Origin: an uncultured Eubacteriales bacterium
GTDB lineage: Bacteria > Bacillota > Clostridia > Oscillospirales > CAG-272
Direction: 5' to 3'
Assembly: GCA_948467545.1 (NCBI GenBank)
Contig: CAOKER010000011.1
Span: 1 to 64,000, forward strand
Length of the DNA: 64,000 bases
The stretch's first letter is position 1. Each line of letters opens with the position of its first letter. This document shows, piece by piece, positions 24,436 to 32,900 of this stretch. The notes below the pieces were generated by a model. That model was not told the DNA's origin and did no database searches. It worked only from the letters and a program-made list of their open reading frames with translations. The position numbers and the translations under genes were made by a program.

Positions 24436-24906
24436 TTAACAGTGAATTTTACAGGAGAGACTATTGACGGTAAGTTTGAAAACACTTACGGAAGACAATG
24501 CGCTGCTGTCAAAACTCCAGCTGCCGCTTCCGGTGTAATGCTGCATAATGCAATTAAGACCGAAATATTTTTCGTCTTTATCCTCGACAAAGGATATTAC
24601 TCCGTTTCCGGTTATACTTTTATATTTTGCCGAATAACCGCACGGGGTTTTTCCGCATGTGATTTCTCCGCTGTCGTCTATTTCAAACCCTACCGCGGGA
24701 TTATTTTTAATCAGGTCTATTTTGCAGCCTTCAGAGGCTCCGTGAAAATACAGAACATAATTTTCTCCTGCGTCCGAGTATCCGTAATTCATAGGAATTA
24801 TATAAATTTCTCCGTTATCGTAAAATCCGATACGGCAGCAGCTGCACTTATTAAAAATTTCGGTTATTTTTGCTTTATCGGTGATTTCGCGGTCTTTTCT
24901 TCTCAT
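24436..24906 (-). CDS. Pyridoxamine 5'-phosphate oxidase-family protein (NimA-like)
   Basis: 156 residues, a flavin-binding split-barrel protein: MRRKDREITDKAKITEIFNKCSCCRIGFYDNGEIYIIPMNYGY is the start typical of the NimA/5-nitroimidazole-resistance-like group, followed by VLYFHGASEGCKIDLIKNNPAVGFE. Such proteins bind FMN and may reduce small molecules; true nitroimidazole resistance cannot be inferred. It lies alone, downstream of a small tandem-repeat array (25002-25079). Confidence 0.85.
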   Translation of the reverse strand: MRRKDREITDKAKITEIFNKCSCCRIGFYDNGEIYIIPMNYGYSDAGENYVLYFHGASEGCKIDLIKNNPAVGFEIDDSGEITCGKTPCGYSAKYKSITGNGVISFVEDKDEKYFGLNCIMQHYTGSGSWSFDSSALSSVSVFKLTVNSLSCKIHC

Positions 24907-25001
24907 CCAAATTCCTGTGCCTTTCCAAATTCTTTTATACGTTGAAAAAGTCCGTGCAGCGATTTATTTGATATTAATGAACATCTAAAATTTAAATTAT
25001 A

Positions 25002-25079
25002 ATAATCCTGCTCGATAATACCGCACTATAATACCGCACTATAATACCACACGATAATCCTGCACGATAATCTCGCTCG
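25002..25079. repeat. Six tandem 13-bp repeats
   Basis: Six consecutive 13-bp units of the form ATAATACCGCACT / ATAATCCTGCACG. It lies between mgtE and the NimA-like gene, in the latter's upstream region. Confidence 0.9.
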
Positions 25080-25097
25080 TACTTTTCCTTTTTATTT

Positions 25098-26672
25098 TTA
25101 AATCCCAAGCAGAATACGTGCGACATTAAAATATATAAGAAGTGATACTGCGTCTACTATCGTTGTGATAAACGGGCTTGCCATAACTGCGGGATCGAAG
25201 CCGATTTTGTGTGCAATCAAAGGAAGAGTACAGCCGATAAATTTTGCTATTATTATCGTGCATCCGAGTGTGATACATACTACAAGAGCAACGATGGGGG
25301 CTATATTACTTCCCATAATCAGATTGTCAACAAGCTGAATTTTTATAAATGTTACAAATGCGAGAGAAAGGCCGCACATTATCGAGACGCGGAATTCCTT
25401 CCACATTACCTTGAAAATATCAGAAAATTCGATTTCTCCGGTCGATATACCGCGTATGACGGTAACCGAAGCCTGACTTCCGGAGTTTCCTCCCGAATCC
25501 ATGAGCATCGGTATAAATGCTGTAAGTATTGCCTGAGCTGCAAGTGCGGTTTCAAATGAGGAAATAATCATTCCGGTAAAGGTTGCCGATACCATAAGGA
25601 GCAGAAGCCATACTATGCGGCTTTTCCATATATCGAAAACCTTAGTTTTGAGATACGGCTTTTCCATAGGAATCATAGCGTTCATTTTGGCGAAGTCTTC
25701 CTCCGCTTCATCCTGAATGACGTCGATAGCGTCGTCGACCGTAACAATTCCGACAAGCCGGTTTTCACCGTCTACGATCGGAACTGCGAGAAGGTCATAC
25801 TTTTCAATCAATTTACCGACATCCTCTTTGTCTGTAAGCGTGTCGGCGCAAATGACGCCTGTATCCATAATTTCGGAAATCATAACGTCTTCGCTTTCCG
25901 CAGTCATGAGGTCTAAAGCTGTTACGAGTCCCTTCAGCTTTTTATTTACATCGGTTACATAGCATGTATAAACAGTTTCTTTTTTCAGTCCCGTACGTCT
26001 GATTCGCTTAAGCGCGTCGCCTACCGTCATTCCTTCGGTAAGATCCACATATTCGATAGTCATTATGCTTCCGGCGCTGTCGTCCGGATAATTCATTATT
26101 TCGTTGATAAGTTTACGTCTTTGAGGCGTAATGTTTCTAAGAATTCTGCGAACGACATTTGCAGGCATTTCCTCAATCAAATCTACCGTATCGTCAAGAA
26201 ACATTTCGCTTATGACGTTTTCAAGCTCTGCGTCGGAAAAAGCGTCGATGAGGACGGCCTCTTCATCTCCGTCCATTTCAACAAAAGTTTCTGCCGCAAG
26301 CTCTTTCGGAAGAACTCTGAATATAAGAGGAATTTTATCCCTCGGAATCTCGCTGAGCATCTGTGCGATATCCGCCGGTTCAAGTTCTTCGAGCGTCTGT
26401 TTTAGCTCGGAATATTTTCTCTCCTCAATTAATGAAAGCGCAAAATTACTTTTTTCCTCTACATCTTCAAGCGTAACCGGATCCTGACTTTCATCGTCGC
26501 TGTTCATAAAACTGTCATTTGGTTTGACTTTAGAATCATTCGGTGTGTCCGAAATCGGGAAATTTTTTTCTCTGTTATTCTCTTTGTTATTATTTTCGTA
26601 ATTATTTTCGTCTGAAAGCTTATCTTTCGGGATGTTTTCGTTTAATGTATCTTTTTCGGTGTTTTCCGGCAT
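25098..26672 (-). CDS. mgtE: Magnesium transporter MgtE
   Basis: 524 residues from ATG 26672 (AAAGGGTGG site 5 nt upstream; the frame opens 19 codons earlier). After an unusual Asn/Lys/Glu/Asp-rich N-terminal extension of about 60-70 residues come the MgtE N domain (LEELEPADIAQMLSEIP), two CBS domains (about 205-320) that sense cytosolic Mg2+, and a C-terminal five-helix membrane domain (about 345-524; LLLMVSATFTGMII, MLMDSGGNSGSQASV). It forms a gated Mg2+ channel. The extension is the odd feature; typical MgtE is about 450 residues. Confidence 0.93.
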   Translation of the reverse strand: MPENTEKDTLNENIPKDKLSDENNYENNNKENNREKNFPISDTPNDSKVKPNDSFMNSDDESQDPVTLEDVEEKSNFALSLIEERKYSELKQTLEELEPADIAQMLSEIPRDKIPLIFRVLPKELAAETFVEMDGDEEAVLIDAFSDAELENVISEMFLDDTVDLIEEMPANVVRRILRNITPQRRKLINEIMNYPDDSAGSIMTIEYVDLTEGMTVGDALKRIRRTGLKKETVYTCYVTDVNKKLKGLVTALDLMTAESEDVMISEIMDTGVICADTLTDKEDVGKLIEKYDLLAVPIVDGENRLVGIVTVDDAIDVIQDEAEEDFAKMNAMIPMEKPYLKTKVFDIWKSRIVWLLLLMVSATFTGMIISSFETALAAQAILTAFIPMLMDSGGNSGSQASVTVIRGISTGEIEFSDIFKVMWKEFRVSIMCGLSLAFVTFIKIQLVDNLIMGSNIAPIVALVVCITLGCTIIIAKFIGCTLPLIAHKIGFDPAVMASPFITTIVDAVSLLIYFNVARILLGI

Positions 26673-26734
26673 AATAACCACCCTTTCTGATTGTATTTTA
26701 CTGAGCGGCCGTTTTATAACTGAAAGCAAAATAT

Positions 26735-26840
26735 CCCCGCCTCTGAGGCGGCGGACGCGGGTTTCGCCGGGTGTTTTCAGCGGCGGTAATCGCCGAATAG
26801 CCTAAGACGGTGCTTTACATCTTATTGAAAGGCGCCTTAT
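26735..26840 (+). repeat. GC-rich intergenic repeat, copy 2
   Basis: Shares GAGGCGGCGG and CGGGTTTCGCCGGGTGTT-TTCAGCGGCGG with copy 1 (18945-19045), and is preceded by CTGAAAGCAAAAT as is copy 4 (55310). It lies just upstream of mgtE on the opposite strand. Confidence 0.6.
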
Positions 26841-27430
26841 AAGGTGTTCGGCTGAGTTGTCGCATATAAAGCAGACCGAACCGACAGTCTCAAGATTGGC
26901 GCTTGGACGGACAACAATCGTTATACGGCGGACTCTATCTGCAGATATTTGCTTTGAAATAAAAAAGCAGCTGAGTAAACAGCTGTACAGAAATAACCGA
27001 CAGCTGCCGTTTTCGGATTACAAAATCCGATATTTACACAAGGGCATAGCTATAGTATGCCCCTATACAGCGGCAGAGATGTACATAATTCAGTCGGGCA
27101 AGTATTCAGTTTGCGGAAAAACGTCATGCTTCGGTGAATAAAGGTACCGGAGCGGCATTTTTGCAGACTTTGCTACTTCGCCCTGGAACTGTACGTTTAC
27201 TACCTCCGGCGTCCATTTAATTCACCATCCTTTTTATTTTTTATAATTATAATAAAGACTGAGTGCATGTCATATGAACTTTCGGTGACTGTTTGCAGCG
27301 ATTCCGAAGAATGAAAAAAATCAGAATAATTAACAGATGCACCGTGACAATAACACGGAAGTCTTCATTTTTTTATATTAATTCGTATATATTAATATTA
27401 TATACCCAAATGGCAATATTGTCAACTTTT
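26841..27430. other. Gene-free stretch before the L21 operon
   Basis: No convincing gene. A 94-codon frame at 26857-27141 has no ribosome site or family resemblance. A small hairpin GGGCATA-GCTATAG-TATGCCC lies near 27042-27062. The stretch is AT-rich from about 27220 on. Confidence 0.5.
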
Positions 27431-27502
27431 TTTCATGCGGCAGAGCTGTTTCATACGGCAGACTTATTTCATACGGCAGACCTGTTTCATGCGGCAGCCC
27501 TG
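27431..27502. repeat. Four tandem 18-bp repeats
   Basis: Four consecutive 18-bp units TTTCATRCGGCAGACYTG at 27431, 27449, 27467 and 27485, with a partial fifth (TTTG). They lie about 115 bp before the L21 promoter. Confidence 0.9.
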
Positions 27503-27617
27503 TTTGTTTGAATTCTATTATATAGTTATTATCGGATATATATTAGTATCTGAAAATATACGGGACGGCTGGTTTTGTGCCGTTTCATGAAAAGGTTTGA
27601 AAATTTGCCGAAAAAGG

Positions 27618-27646
27618 TTGACAGCATATATAAAATATGGTACAAT
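27618..27646 (+). promoter_or_regulatory. Promoter of rplU-prp-rpmA
   Basis: TTGACA (27618-27623), 17-nt spacer, TACAAT (27641-27646). Confidence 0.85.
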
Positions 27647-27649
27647 AAA

Positions 27650-27777
27650 AACGCCGCATGAAACAGGCAGGGATATTTATGCCGTGAAATCGGTTTTGTG
27701 TATTTATATCCCGTAAGCACAGCGCCTGCACAGCGAGTTCGGGACAAAGATCCCTTTAAGAAAGTGAGGTGCTTTTC
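27650..27777 (+). promoter_or_regulatory. Structured leader of the L21 operon
   Basis: About 125 nt between promoter and rplU. It can form a stem with GCAGG...CCTGC outer arms and GGGATAT...ATATCCC inner arms, then a GGGACAAAGATCCC hairpin close to the start codon. This position and form fit the L21 leader class of Firmicutes, in which the ribosomal protein represses its own operon; the class assignment is by position rather than by sequence search. Confidence 0.5.
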
Positions 27778-28089
27778 GTGTTTGCAATAATCGAAACGGG
27801 CGGAAAGCAGTATAAAGTAGCCGAAGGCGACATCATTTTTGTTGAAAAGCTTGATGTGGCTGAAGGCGCAACCTATACATTTGACAAAGTTTTGGCACTC
27901 TCAAAGGACAATACCTTTAAAAGCGGTGCTCCGTATGTTGAAGGAGCGTCGGTGACTGCTAATGTTGTCAAGAACGGCAAGGGTAAAAAAATTACTATTC
28001 TCCGTTACAAGCCTAAGAAGAACGAAAAAAGAAAAATGGGCCATCGTCAGCCTTATACCAAGGTTCAGATTGGCTCAATAGTCGGCTGA
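27778..28089 (+). CDS. rplU: 50S ribosomal protein L21
   Basis: 103 residues beginning [14 protein letters not shown], the invariant L21 start; GTG 27778 was chosen (GAGGTG 6 nt upstream) over GTG 27769. The C-terminal [29 protein letters not shown] binds 23S rRNA domain VI region. First gene of L21-Prp-L27. Confidence 0.97.
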   Translation: MFAIIETGGKQYKVAEGDIIFVEKLDVAEGATYTFDKVLALSKDNTFKSGAPYVEGASVTANVVKNGKGKKITILRYKPKKNEKRKMGHRQPYTKVQIGSIVG

Positions 28090-28175
28090 TTGTCAAAGAA
28101 AAGAGAAAGGAAGGTTTCCGGTTTGATTTGTGTGCCGGAAAATTAAAAGGTTTATCTTTCTCTGATTGATTTGTT

Positions 28176-28550
28176 ATGACAAGGGTAACGTTTTACAAGA
28201 AAAATGGCGTTTATTACGGTTTTCGTGAAACAGGTCATGCCGGAATGAGCGACGGTATCGGAGTGGATGAGCTGTGTGCGGGACTTTCCGCAATGACTAT
28301 GCTCGTAGTCAATACGATTGAGGTCTCATTTGCCGGTACTGTAAATTATATGTATGATCCGGATACGACAGATGTTCAGGTCATTTCAGAAGATGCTTTG
28401 CCTGATTCCGGCGCAGATGAAAAAAAGCGGTTTGCTATATCCGGATTGATTGAAGGATATTATTTGCAGCTTTCGGACATGCTTGAAGATTATTATGATT
28501 TTCTTGAGGTAAACGAAACCGATGACGCCCCGCCGACAGATATTCGTTGA
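28176..28550 (+). CDS. prp: Ribosomal-processing cysteine protease Prp
   Basis: 124 residues; the family signature GHAG (catalytic His) and DELCAGLSAMT (catalytic Cys) are present at about residues 22-40. Prp removes the N-terminal extension of L27, encoded by the next gene, and is essential where L27 is extended. The residues after about 105 are a polar tail. No strong ribosome site is seen, so translation may depend on the upstream gene. Confidence 0.92.
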   Translation: MTRVTFYKKNGVYYGFRETGHAGMSDGIGVDELCAGLSAMTMLVVNTIEVSFAGTVNYMYDPDTTDVQVISEDALPDSGADEKKRFAISGLIEGYYLQLSDMLEDYYDFLEVNETDDAPPTDIR

Positions 28551-28605
28551 ATATCTGCTTTTACGGTAAAATTGAGAGAAATAGTTTAGAAGGAGAAAAA
28601 CGACC

Positions 28606-28884
28606 ATGCTAAGATTAGGTTTGCAGTTCTTTGCACATAAAAAAGGTGTAGGTTCAACAAAAAACGGCCGTGACAGTGAGTCAAAGCGTCTCGGCGTAAA
28701 GCGTGCTGACGGACAGAGCGTTATTGCAGGAAATATAATTGTACGCCAGAGGGGTACACATATTCATCCCGGCAATAATGTCGGAATTGGTACCGACGAT
28801 ACTCTTTATGCTCTTATTGACGGAAAGGTTAAATTTGAGCATATTTCCGGTGGACGCAAGCGCGTCAGCGTATATGCCGGCTGA
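28606..28884 (+). CDS. rpmA: 50S ribosomal protein L27 with Prp-cleaved extension
   Basis: 92 residues. [32 protein letters not shown]: the first nine residues (ending LQFF) form the Firmicutes-type extension that Prp removes, exposing AHKKG, which reaches the peptidyl transferase centre. AAGGAG site good. Terminator 17 nt downstream. Confidence 0.97.
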   Translation: MLRLGLQFFAHKKGVGSTKNGRDSESKRLGVKRADGQSVIAGNIIVRQRGTHIHPGNNVGIGTDDTLYALIDGKVKFEHISGGRKRVSVYAG

Positions 28885-28900
28885 AGCCGCCCCTGACATT

Positions 28901-28936
28901 AAAAGCAGACGGGAGAGTATTGCCCGTCTGCTTTTT
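28901..28936 (+). terminator. Terminator of the L21 operon
   Basis: AAAAGCAGACGGG pairs with CCCGTCTGCTTTT, followed by T. The stretch 28937-29261 to the next gene has no gene; it is AT-rich. Confidence 0.92.
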
Positions 28937-29261
28937 GATAAATTACAAAATATGCTAATCCCATAAATATAGGGAAATGTCTAAGCAAATAAAAAAAGGT
29001 GCTAAATGAAATTATGCTTAGAATTTTGAGTGTTTTTTGTCATGAAGAATATTTCTGTGTCATATTGTCGTACTTCAACTTGAAATTCATGGAAATTTAT
29101 CAAATAAAACACAGCACTGCCATATTTTTATGATATAATACAAATGAAATAAATTATAGGTAAAATTTATTCATTTATTTTTTATAAACAATTAATGATA
29201 TTTGTCGAATATATATTTTACCTTGATTATATATCCATTTTTGAAAGGATGTTTACCCCAC

Positions 29262-29582
29262 ATGGAAATTACCGATATCAGAATAAAGAAATTTAATCAG
29301 ACCGGACCGATGAAAGCACTCGTGTCTCTTACCTTTGATAATGCGATAGCGGTGCATGATGTTAAAGTTATTTATGCTCAGAACCGTTATTTTGTTGTTA
29401 TGCCGAGCCGTAAGAATTTTGATGGTACCTACCGTGATGTTGTACATCCTATAAATAAGGAATGCCGTGCATATCTTGAAAAGTATATAATCGACGCTTA
29501 TATGGAGCTGTCGGATGATGACGAGGCGGATAGCAGAGAGTCTTCGTCCGAAGAAAATACGGAAGAATCGGCAGATGAGTAA
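29262..29582 (+). CDS. spoVG: Septation / stage V sporulation regulator SpoVG
   Basis: 106 residues from ATG 29262 (AAGGATG about 12 nt upstream, slightly long). MEITDIRIKKFN, KALVSLTFDNAIAVHDVKVI and FVVMPSRKNFDGTYRDVVHPI are the SpoVG signature. The C-terminal 25 residues are Ser/Glu-rich and variable in the family. SpoVG binds nucleic acid and influences sporulation septation, capsule and virulence genes in Firmicutes. Alone, followed by its own terminator. Confidence 0.95.
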   Translation: MEITDIRIKKFNQTGPMKALVSLTFDNAIAVHDVKVIYAQNRYFVVMPSRKNFDGTYRDVVHPINKECRAYLEKYIIDAYMELSDDDEADSRESSSEENTEESADE

Positions 29583-29599
29583 ATTTGTATATAATTACA

Positions 29600-29635
29600 A
29601 CAGGACGTCAGTTTAAATCGGCGTCCTGTTTTTAT
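29600..29635 (+). terminator. Terminator of spoVG
   Basis: ACAGGACG (29600-29607) pairs with CGTCCTGT (29622-29629), followed by TTTTATTTG. From here to 29960 I see no gene. Confidence 0.85.
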
Positions 29636-29960
29636 TTGTTTTTTTGAATTTTCACCTTAAAAAACTGCAGATTGCTTTTATATATTAACGATACGGCCGG
29701 AAGAGTAGCATATACTTGATTTTCACGTCGGAATATGTTATAATTAATTTAAAGATGTTATCGCAATTTTATGGCGTATGACAGGATATTGTTTTTTAGT
29801 TTTATAAATTCATTTTTATATGACGGAAAATATGCGAACAAAATACCGCGCGGCGGTGTTACATGATTTATTGAATGTAATTTTTAGATAGAGTAAGACT
29901 GTTTAATGCAAATATCCGACCGATAGCGAAGTGAAAAAACTGTGAAGGGAATGTATCTGA

Positions 29961-30926
29961 ATGAAAATCCGAATACTCACAATCGGCAGTTCTTCCATGA
30001 TAACCTCTGTAATACTCGGCAAGTTTCCAAATCCCGGACAGGCTGTGACAGCGGAAAAGTATGCAATGCGTCCCGGCGGGCATGGACTGCTGACTGCAAT
30101 TGCGATTTCAAAACTTGGAGGCGACAGTGTTTTTTGCAGTGCGGTCGGCGAGGATGGGTATGCCGGGGCTATTCGTGATATTTGCCGTGGCTACGGTGTT
30201 GACACAAGATTCGTAGCCTGCAAAAACGGGGTAAGAACAGGAGCGTCATCGCTTATATACAGTGACGGAGGAGTCTGTACGCCGATTGATATTCCCGGAT
30301 CGAATCTGAATCTTGATGAAGAAGATATTGAGGACGCTTTTACATGCCTTCCGGATGCTTTGCTTATACAGGGCTGCGGTATTGCGCCTTCATTAATTAC
30401 CTATGCTGTGAATGAGGCCGGACGCAGGAAAATACCGGTTATTGCCGACCTTTCCGGAGCGGACGGGGAACTTCCGCTTGAAAATCTGACGGAAACCGAC
30501 ATAGTAATTGTCGATTCGGCCTCCGCGGAAGCGTTTACCGGCATTTTGCCGTCGGGAGAGCAGACATGCCTGCGGGCAGCCGGGATAATCGAACAGCGTG
30601 TTAAAACAAAATATACAATTATTCTGCTTGATGACAAGCGCGGTATTTTTCTGAGCGATAATAAATATCATGAAATGTTGTCTCCGTTTTCCATCATTCC
30701 TGTTGATTCATCTGCGTCTGAAGAATCATATATCGGAGCTTTGACGCTCGATTATATTCGCGGCTCAGTTGACAGGGGACGGGATATTAATCATGCCTGT
30801 ACCTATGCGGCTCTTGCCAAGGCATGGACGCTGGCGACTAAGGGCTCTGCGTCGTCTATGCCAACGTCTTCAGAACTGTTTTCTCTTGTGAAAAACAACG
30901 GTATTGATTTCGCGTTTTACGATTGA
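29961..30926 (+). CDS. PfkB-type carbohydrate kinase, catalytic motif altered
   Basis: 321 residues with a ribokinase-like fold: N-terminal ILTIGSSSMITSVILGKFPNPGQAV, the N-terminal PfkB signature GGHGLLTAIAISKLGGDSVFCSAVGEDGYAG, and later motifs. The C-terminal signature, normally DTTGAGDxF with the catalytic Asp, reads VDSSASEESYIGA: the GAG anion hole and the Asp are replaced by SAS and Glu. The enzyme may be inactive, or use Glu; otherwise it is intact. 52 nt upstream of ruvX, possibly co-transcribed. Substrate unknown. Confidence 0.82.
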   Translation: MKIRILTIGSSSMITSVILGKFPNPGQAVTAEKYAMRPGGHGLLTAIAISKLGGDSVFCSAVGEDGYAGAIRDICRGYGVDTRFVACKNGVRTGASSLIYSDGGVCTPIDIPGSNLNLDEEDIEDAFTCLPDALLIQGCGIAPSLITYAVNEAGRRKIPVIADLSGADGELPLENLTETDIVIVDSASAEAFTGILPSGEQTCLRAAGIIEQRVKTKYTIILLDDKRGIFLSDNKYHEMLSPFSIIPVDSSASEESYIGALTLDYIRGSVDRGRDINHACTYAALAKAWTLATKGSASSMPTSSELFSLVKNNGIDFAFYD

Positions 30927-30978
30927 TGTAGGATAAATTAAGGGTATTTTAGTTTGGTTTTGACTGCGGGGTGGATGT

Positions 30979-31410
30979 ATGGGATTCGGAAGAGTGCTGG
31001 GGATAGATTACGGGGATGTTAGGACAGGACTTGCGCTCAGTGATGAAAGCGGGTTTCTTGCCAGCGGGCTTTGTACATTAGAGGCAGGCGGAGAAAAGCG
31101 ATTGATTGAAAAAATCGTATCTGCAATAGACGGAAAAAATATTTCGGAAATTGTTGTGGGAGATCCGGTAAATATGGACGGAACACATGGCGAACGAAGT
31201 GAAAAGGCGTCGGCATTTGCAAAGAAGCTTGAACTTCGTACGGGAATCCCTGTGAGAATGTTTGACGAGCGCAGGACTACAATAGTGGCGGGTATCTTTA
31301 TGAATGAAACGAATACGCGCGGAAAAAAAAGAAAAGCTGTAGTCGATACGCTTTCGGCTGAAATAATTCTGCAGAATTATTTGGACTTTAAGAGAAATAC
31401 GTCGCATTAA
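30979..31410 (+). CDS. ruvX: Putative pre-16S rRNA nuclease / Holliday junction resolvase (YqgF/RuvX)
   Basis: 143 residues. RNase H-like fold with GRVLGIDYGDVRTGLALSD at the N-terminus (catalytic Asp), EIVVGDPVNMDGTHGERSEKASAFA (central motif) and VVDTLSAEIILQNYL at the end (C-terminal Asp). YqgF proteins mature the 5' end of 16S rRNA and have been proposed as resolvases. Length is standard. Confidence 0.92.
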   Translation: MGFGRVLGIDYGDVRTGLALSDESGFLASGLCTLEAGGEKRLIEKIVSAIDGKNISEIVVGDPVNMDGTHGERSEKASAFAKKLELRTGIPVRMFDERRTTIVAGIFMNETNTRGKKRKAVVDTLSAEIILQNYLDFKRNTSH

Positions 31411-31680
31411 GCTTGAGTTGAAAACATCTTAAGCTGTCGATGGCTTTGCTGTCCGAGCGTCGATTGATAGGCGCCATGTTTTGATGACGGCATAATATGT
31501 CTTGCTTTGACATTGACGTGTATAATTAAATCAAAGTGTACTTTACTGTGTTATCCATTATGCCTATTATATGAACAGATGTAAAATGCTTGCTTTTGAA
31601 TTGTTGTGTTCTTCTTCGTTTTGTGACAGCTGAATTAGCAGTTCATAAGTCTTGTGACGGGCTTTCGGTTTTATATTAAA

Positions 31681-31709
31681 AAATCGTCATCTCAGATGAC
31701 GATTTTTTT
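31681..31709. terminator. Bidirectional terminator between ruvX and dacF-like gene
   Basis: AAATCGTCATC pairs with GATGACGATTT, with T-run on the right and A-run on the left. Both flanking genes converge on it. The rest of 31411-31770 shows no gene. Confidence 0.9.
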
Positions 31710-31770
31710 GTCTTTTTCAGCTGTTTGCTTGGGTATTTTTAGGCTTTTATCATTAGGTCAACGATTATGG

Positions 31771-32838
31771 CTATTCTTTAATATAGCTTTTGTAGATAGT
31801 GGCGGCGTCTTTTGCATTATCATATGTGGAGTTGGTACCGTTTCCTGCTCCGAATGTGACAAGTATATAGCTGTCTGTTCCGCTGACATAATAGGTTGCA
31901 AGGCATTGGCGGGCCTCCGGAGTATATCCTGTTTTTCCGCCCTTTATGTTGTTCATATCTATACCCGCAGATGAAAACGCGGAATAAACCGTACTTGTAA
32001 GTGTAATTCCGAACGGATGCTGGTCTGTCGGTGCAGTGTAGTAATTTGCCGAGGTGATTATATTTCTGAAAGTTTCATTTTCAAGAGCATATTTGAAAAT
32101 TGTTGCAATGTCCTTTACCGTTGACGTATGCTTAAGATTATGAAGTCCTGTAACGTTGGTAAAATTTGTGTCCTTGCAGTCAAGCTCGTAGGCTTTTGTA
32201 TTCATTTTTGTTACGAAAGCTTCTTCGCTTCCGGCAACATACTCTGCAAGTGCGGATGTTGCTTCGCCGCCGGATGACAGCAGACATCCGTATAGCAAAT
32301 CTGTTGCCGAAACGGTCTCTCCTCCGGCAAATCCGGCCATGGAGGAATTTTCCACTGTCAGTCTCTCGACAATTTCTTTGCTTACTGTAATCCGGGTATT
32401 GTCCGGATCGGGTATATTTTCAATTGCAATAATTGCAGACATAATTTTAGTAAGAGAGGCGGGGTATGAAACAGTGTCGCTGTTTTTTTCACAGATAACT
32501 CTGCCGGTTTTCAAATTTATTAGTATGGCGTTTGAGCTCGATATGTTTTCGGTTATCTCAGTGATTTTTCCCTGTCTCAGTACGGGATTGCTTTCGGAAA
32601 TTTCAATTGTCGGATTTTGAAATGAACTGTATGAGGGAGTATTGTCTTCCGGCAGAAATTCCGGCTTGTCACGTAGTGCAGCAAAGGATGCGGCAGCTAT
32701 TGTCAGAAAAAGCAGGAGAGTAAATATTTGCGGCAGTGCAGACGGAAGAGCCTTTTCTTTTTCATTTTTCGCGATATTTCGGCTATATTTTGCCGTTTTA
32801 TATCTGTTTTTATAGCTTGATTTTGTGTTCTTATTCAC
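31771..32838 (-). CDS. D-alanyl-D-alanine carboxypeptidase (PBP5-like)
   Basis: 355 residues from GTG 32838 (GAAAGG site). A basic N-terminus, one membrane helix (about 33-56, TLLLFLTIAAASFAAL) and an extracytoplasmic serine-peptidase S11 domain: SLTK (SxxK, about residue 128), SSGGEAT in place of the SxN motif, and GGKTGYTPEA (KTG box). It trims pentapeptide cross-link precursors in peptidoglycan. The SSGG in place of SGN is a slight deviation. Anchored by its N-terminal rather than C-terminal helix. Confidence 0.9.
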   Translation of the reverse strand: MNKNTKSSYKNRYKTAKYSRNIAKNEKEKALPSALPQIFTLLLFLTIAAASFAALRDKPEFLPEDNTPSYSSFQNPTIEISESNPVLRQGKITEITENISSSNAILINLKTGRVICEKNSDTVSYPASLTKIMSAIIAIENIPDPDNTRITVSKEIVERLTVENSSMAGFAGGETVSATDLLYGCLLSSGGEATSALAEYVAGSEEAFVTKMNTKAYELDCKDTNFTNVTGLHNLKHTSTVKDIATIFKYALENETFRNIITSANYYTAPTDQHPFGITLTSTVYSAFSSAGIDMNNIKGGKTGYTPEARQCLATYYVSGTDSYILVTFGAGNGTNSTYDNAKDAATIYKSYIKE

Positions 32839-32900
32839 AAAAATAAATTCCTTTCATTCAATTAGTGAAAAGTAAATTCCAAGTAAACTTACGAAATAAT

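Noticed and set aside
26857..27141. 94-codon frame downstream of the intergenic repeat
   Set aside because: No ribosome site, no recognisable domain, unusual composition. Left as gene-free.
25002..27502. Tandem repeats as a CRISPR array
   Set aside because: The 13- and 18-bp units are contiguous with no spacers and no cas genes nearby.
27293..27511. 72-codon frame covering the 18-bp repeats (repeated FHxAxL)
   Set aside because: No ribosome site, and the repetition is explained by the DNA repeat.
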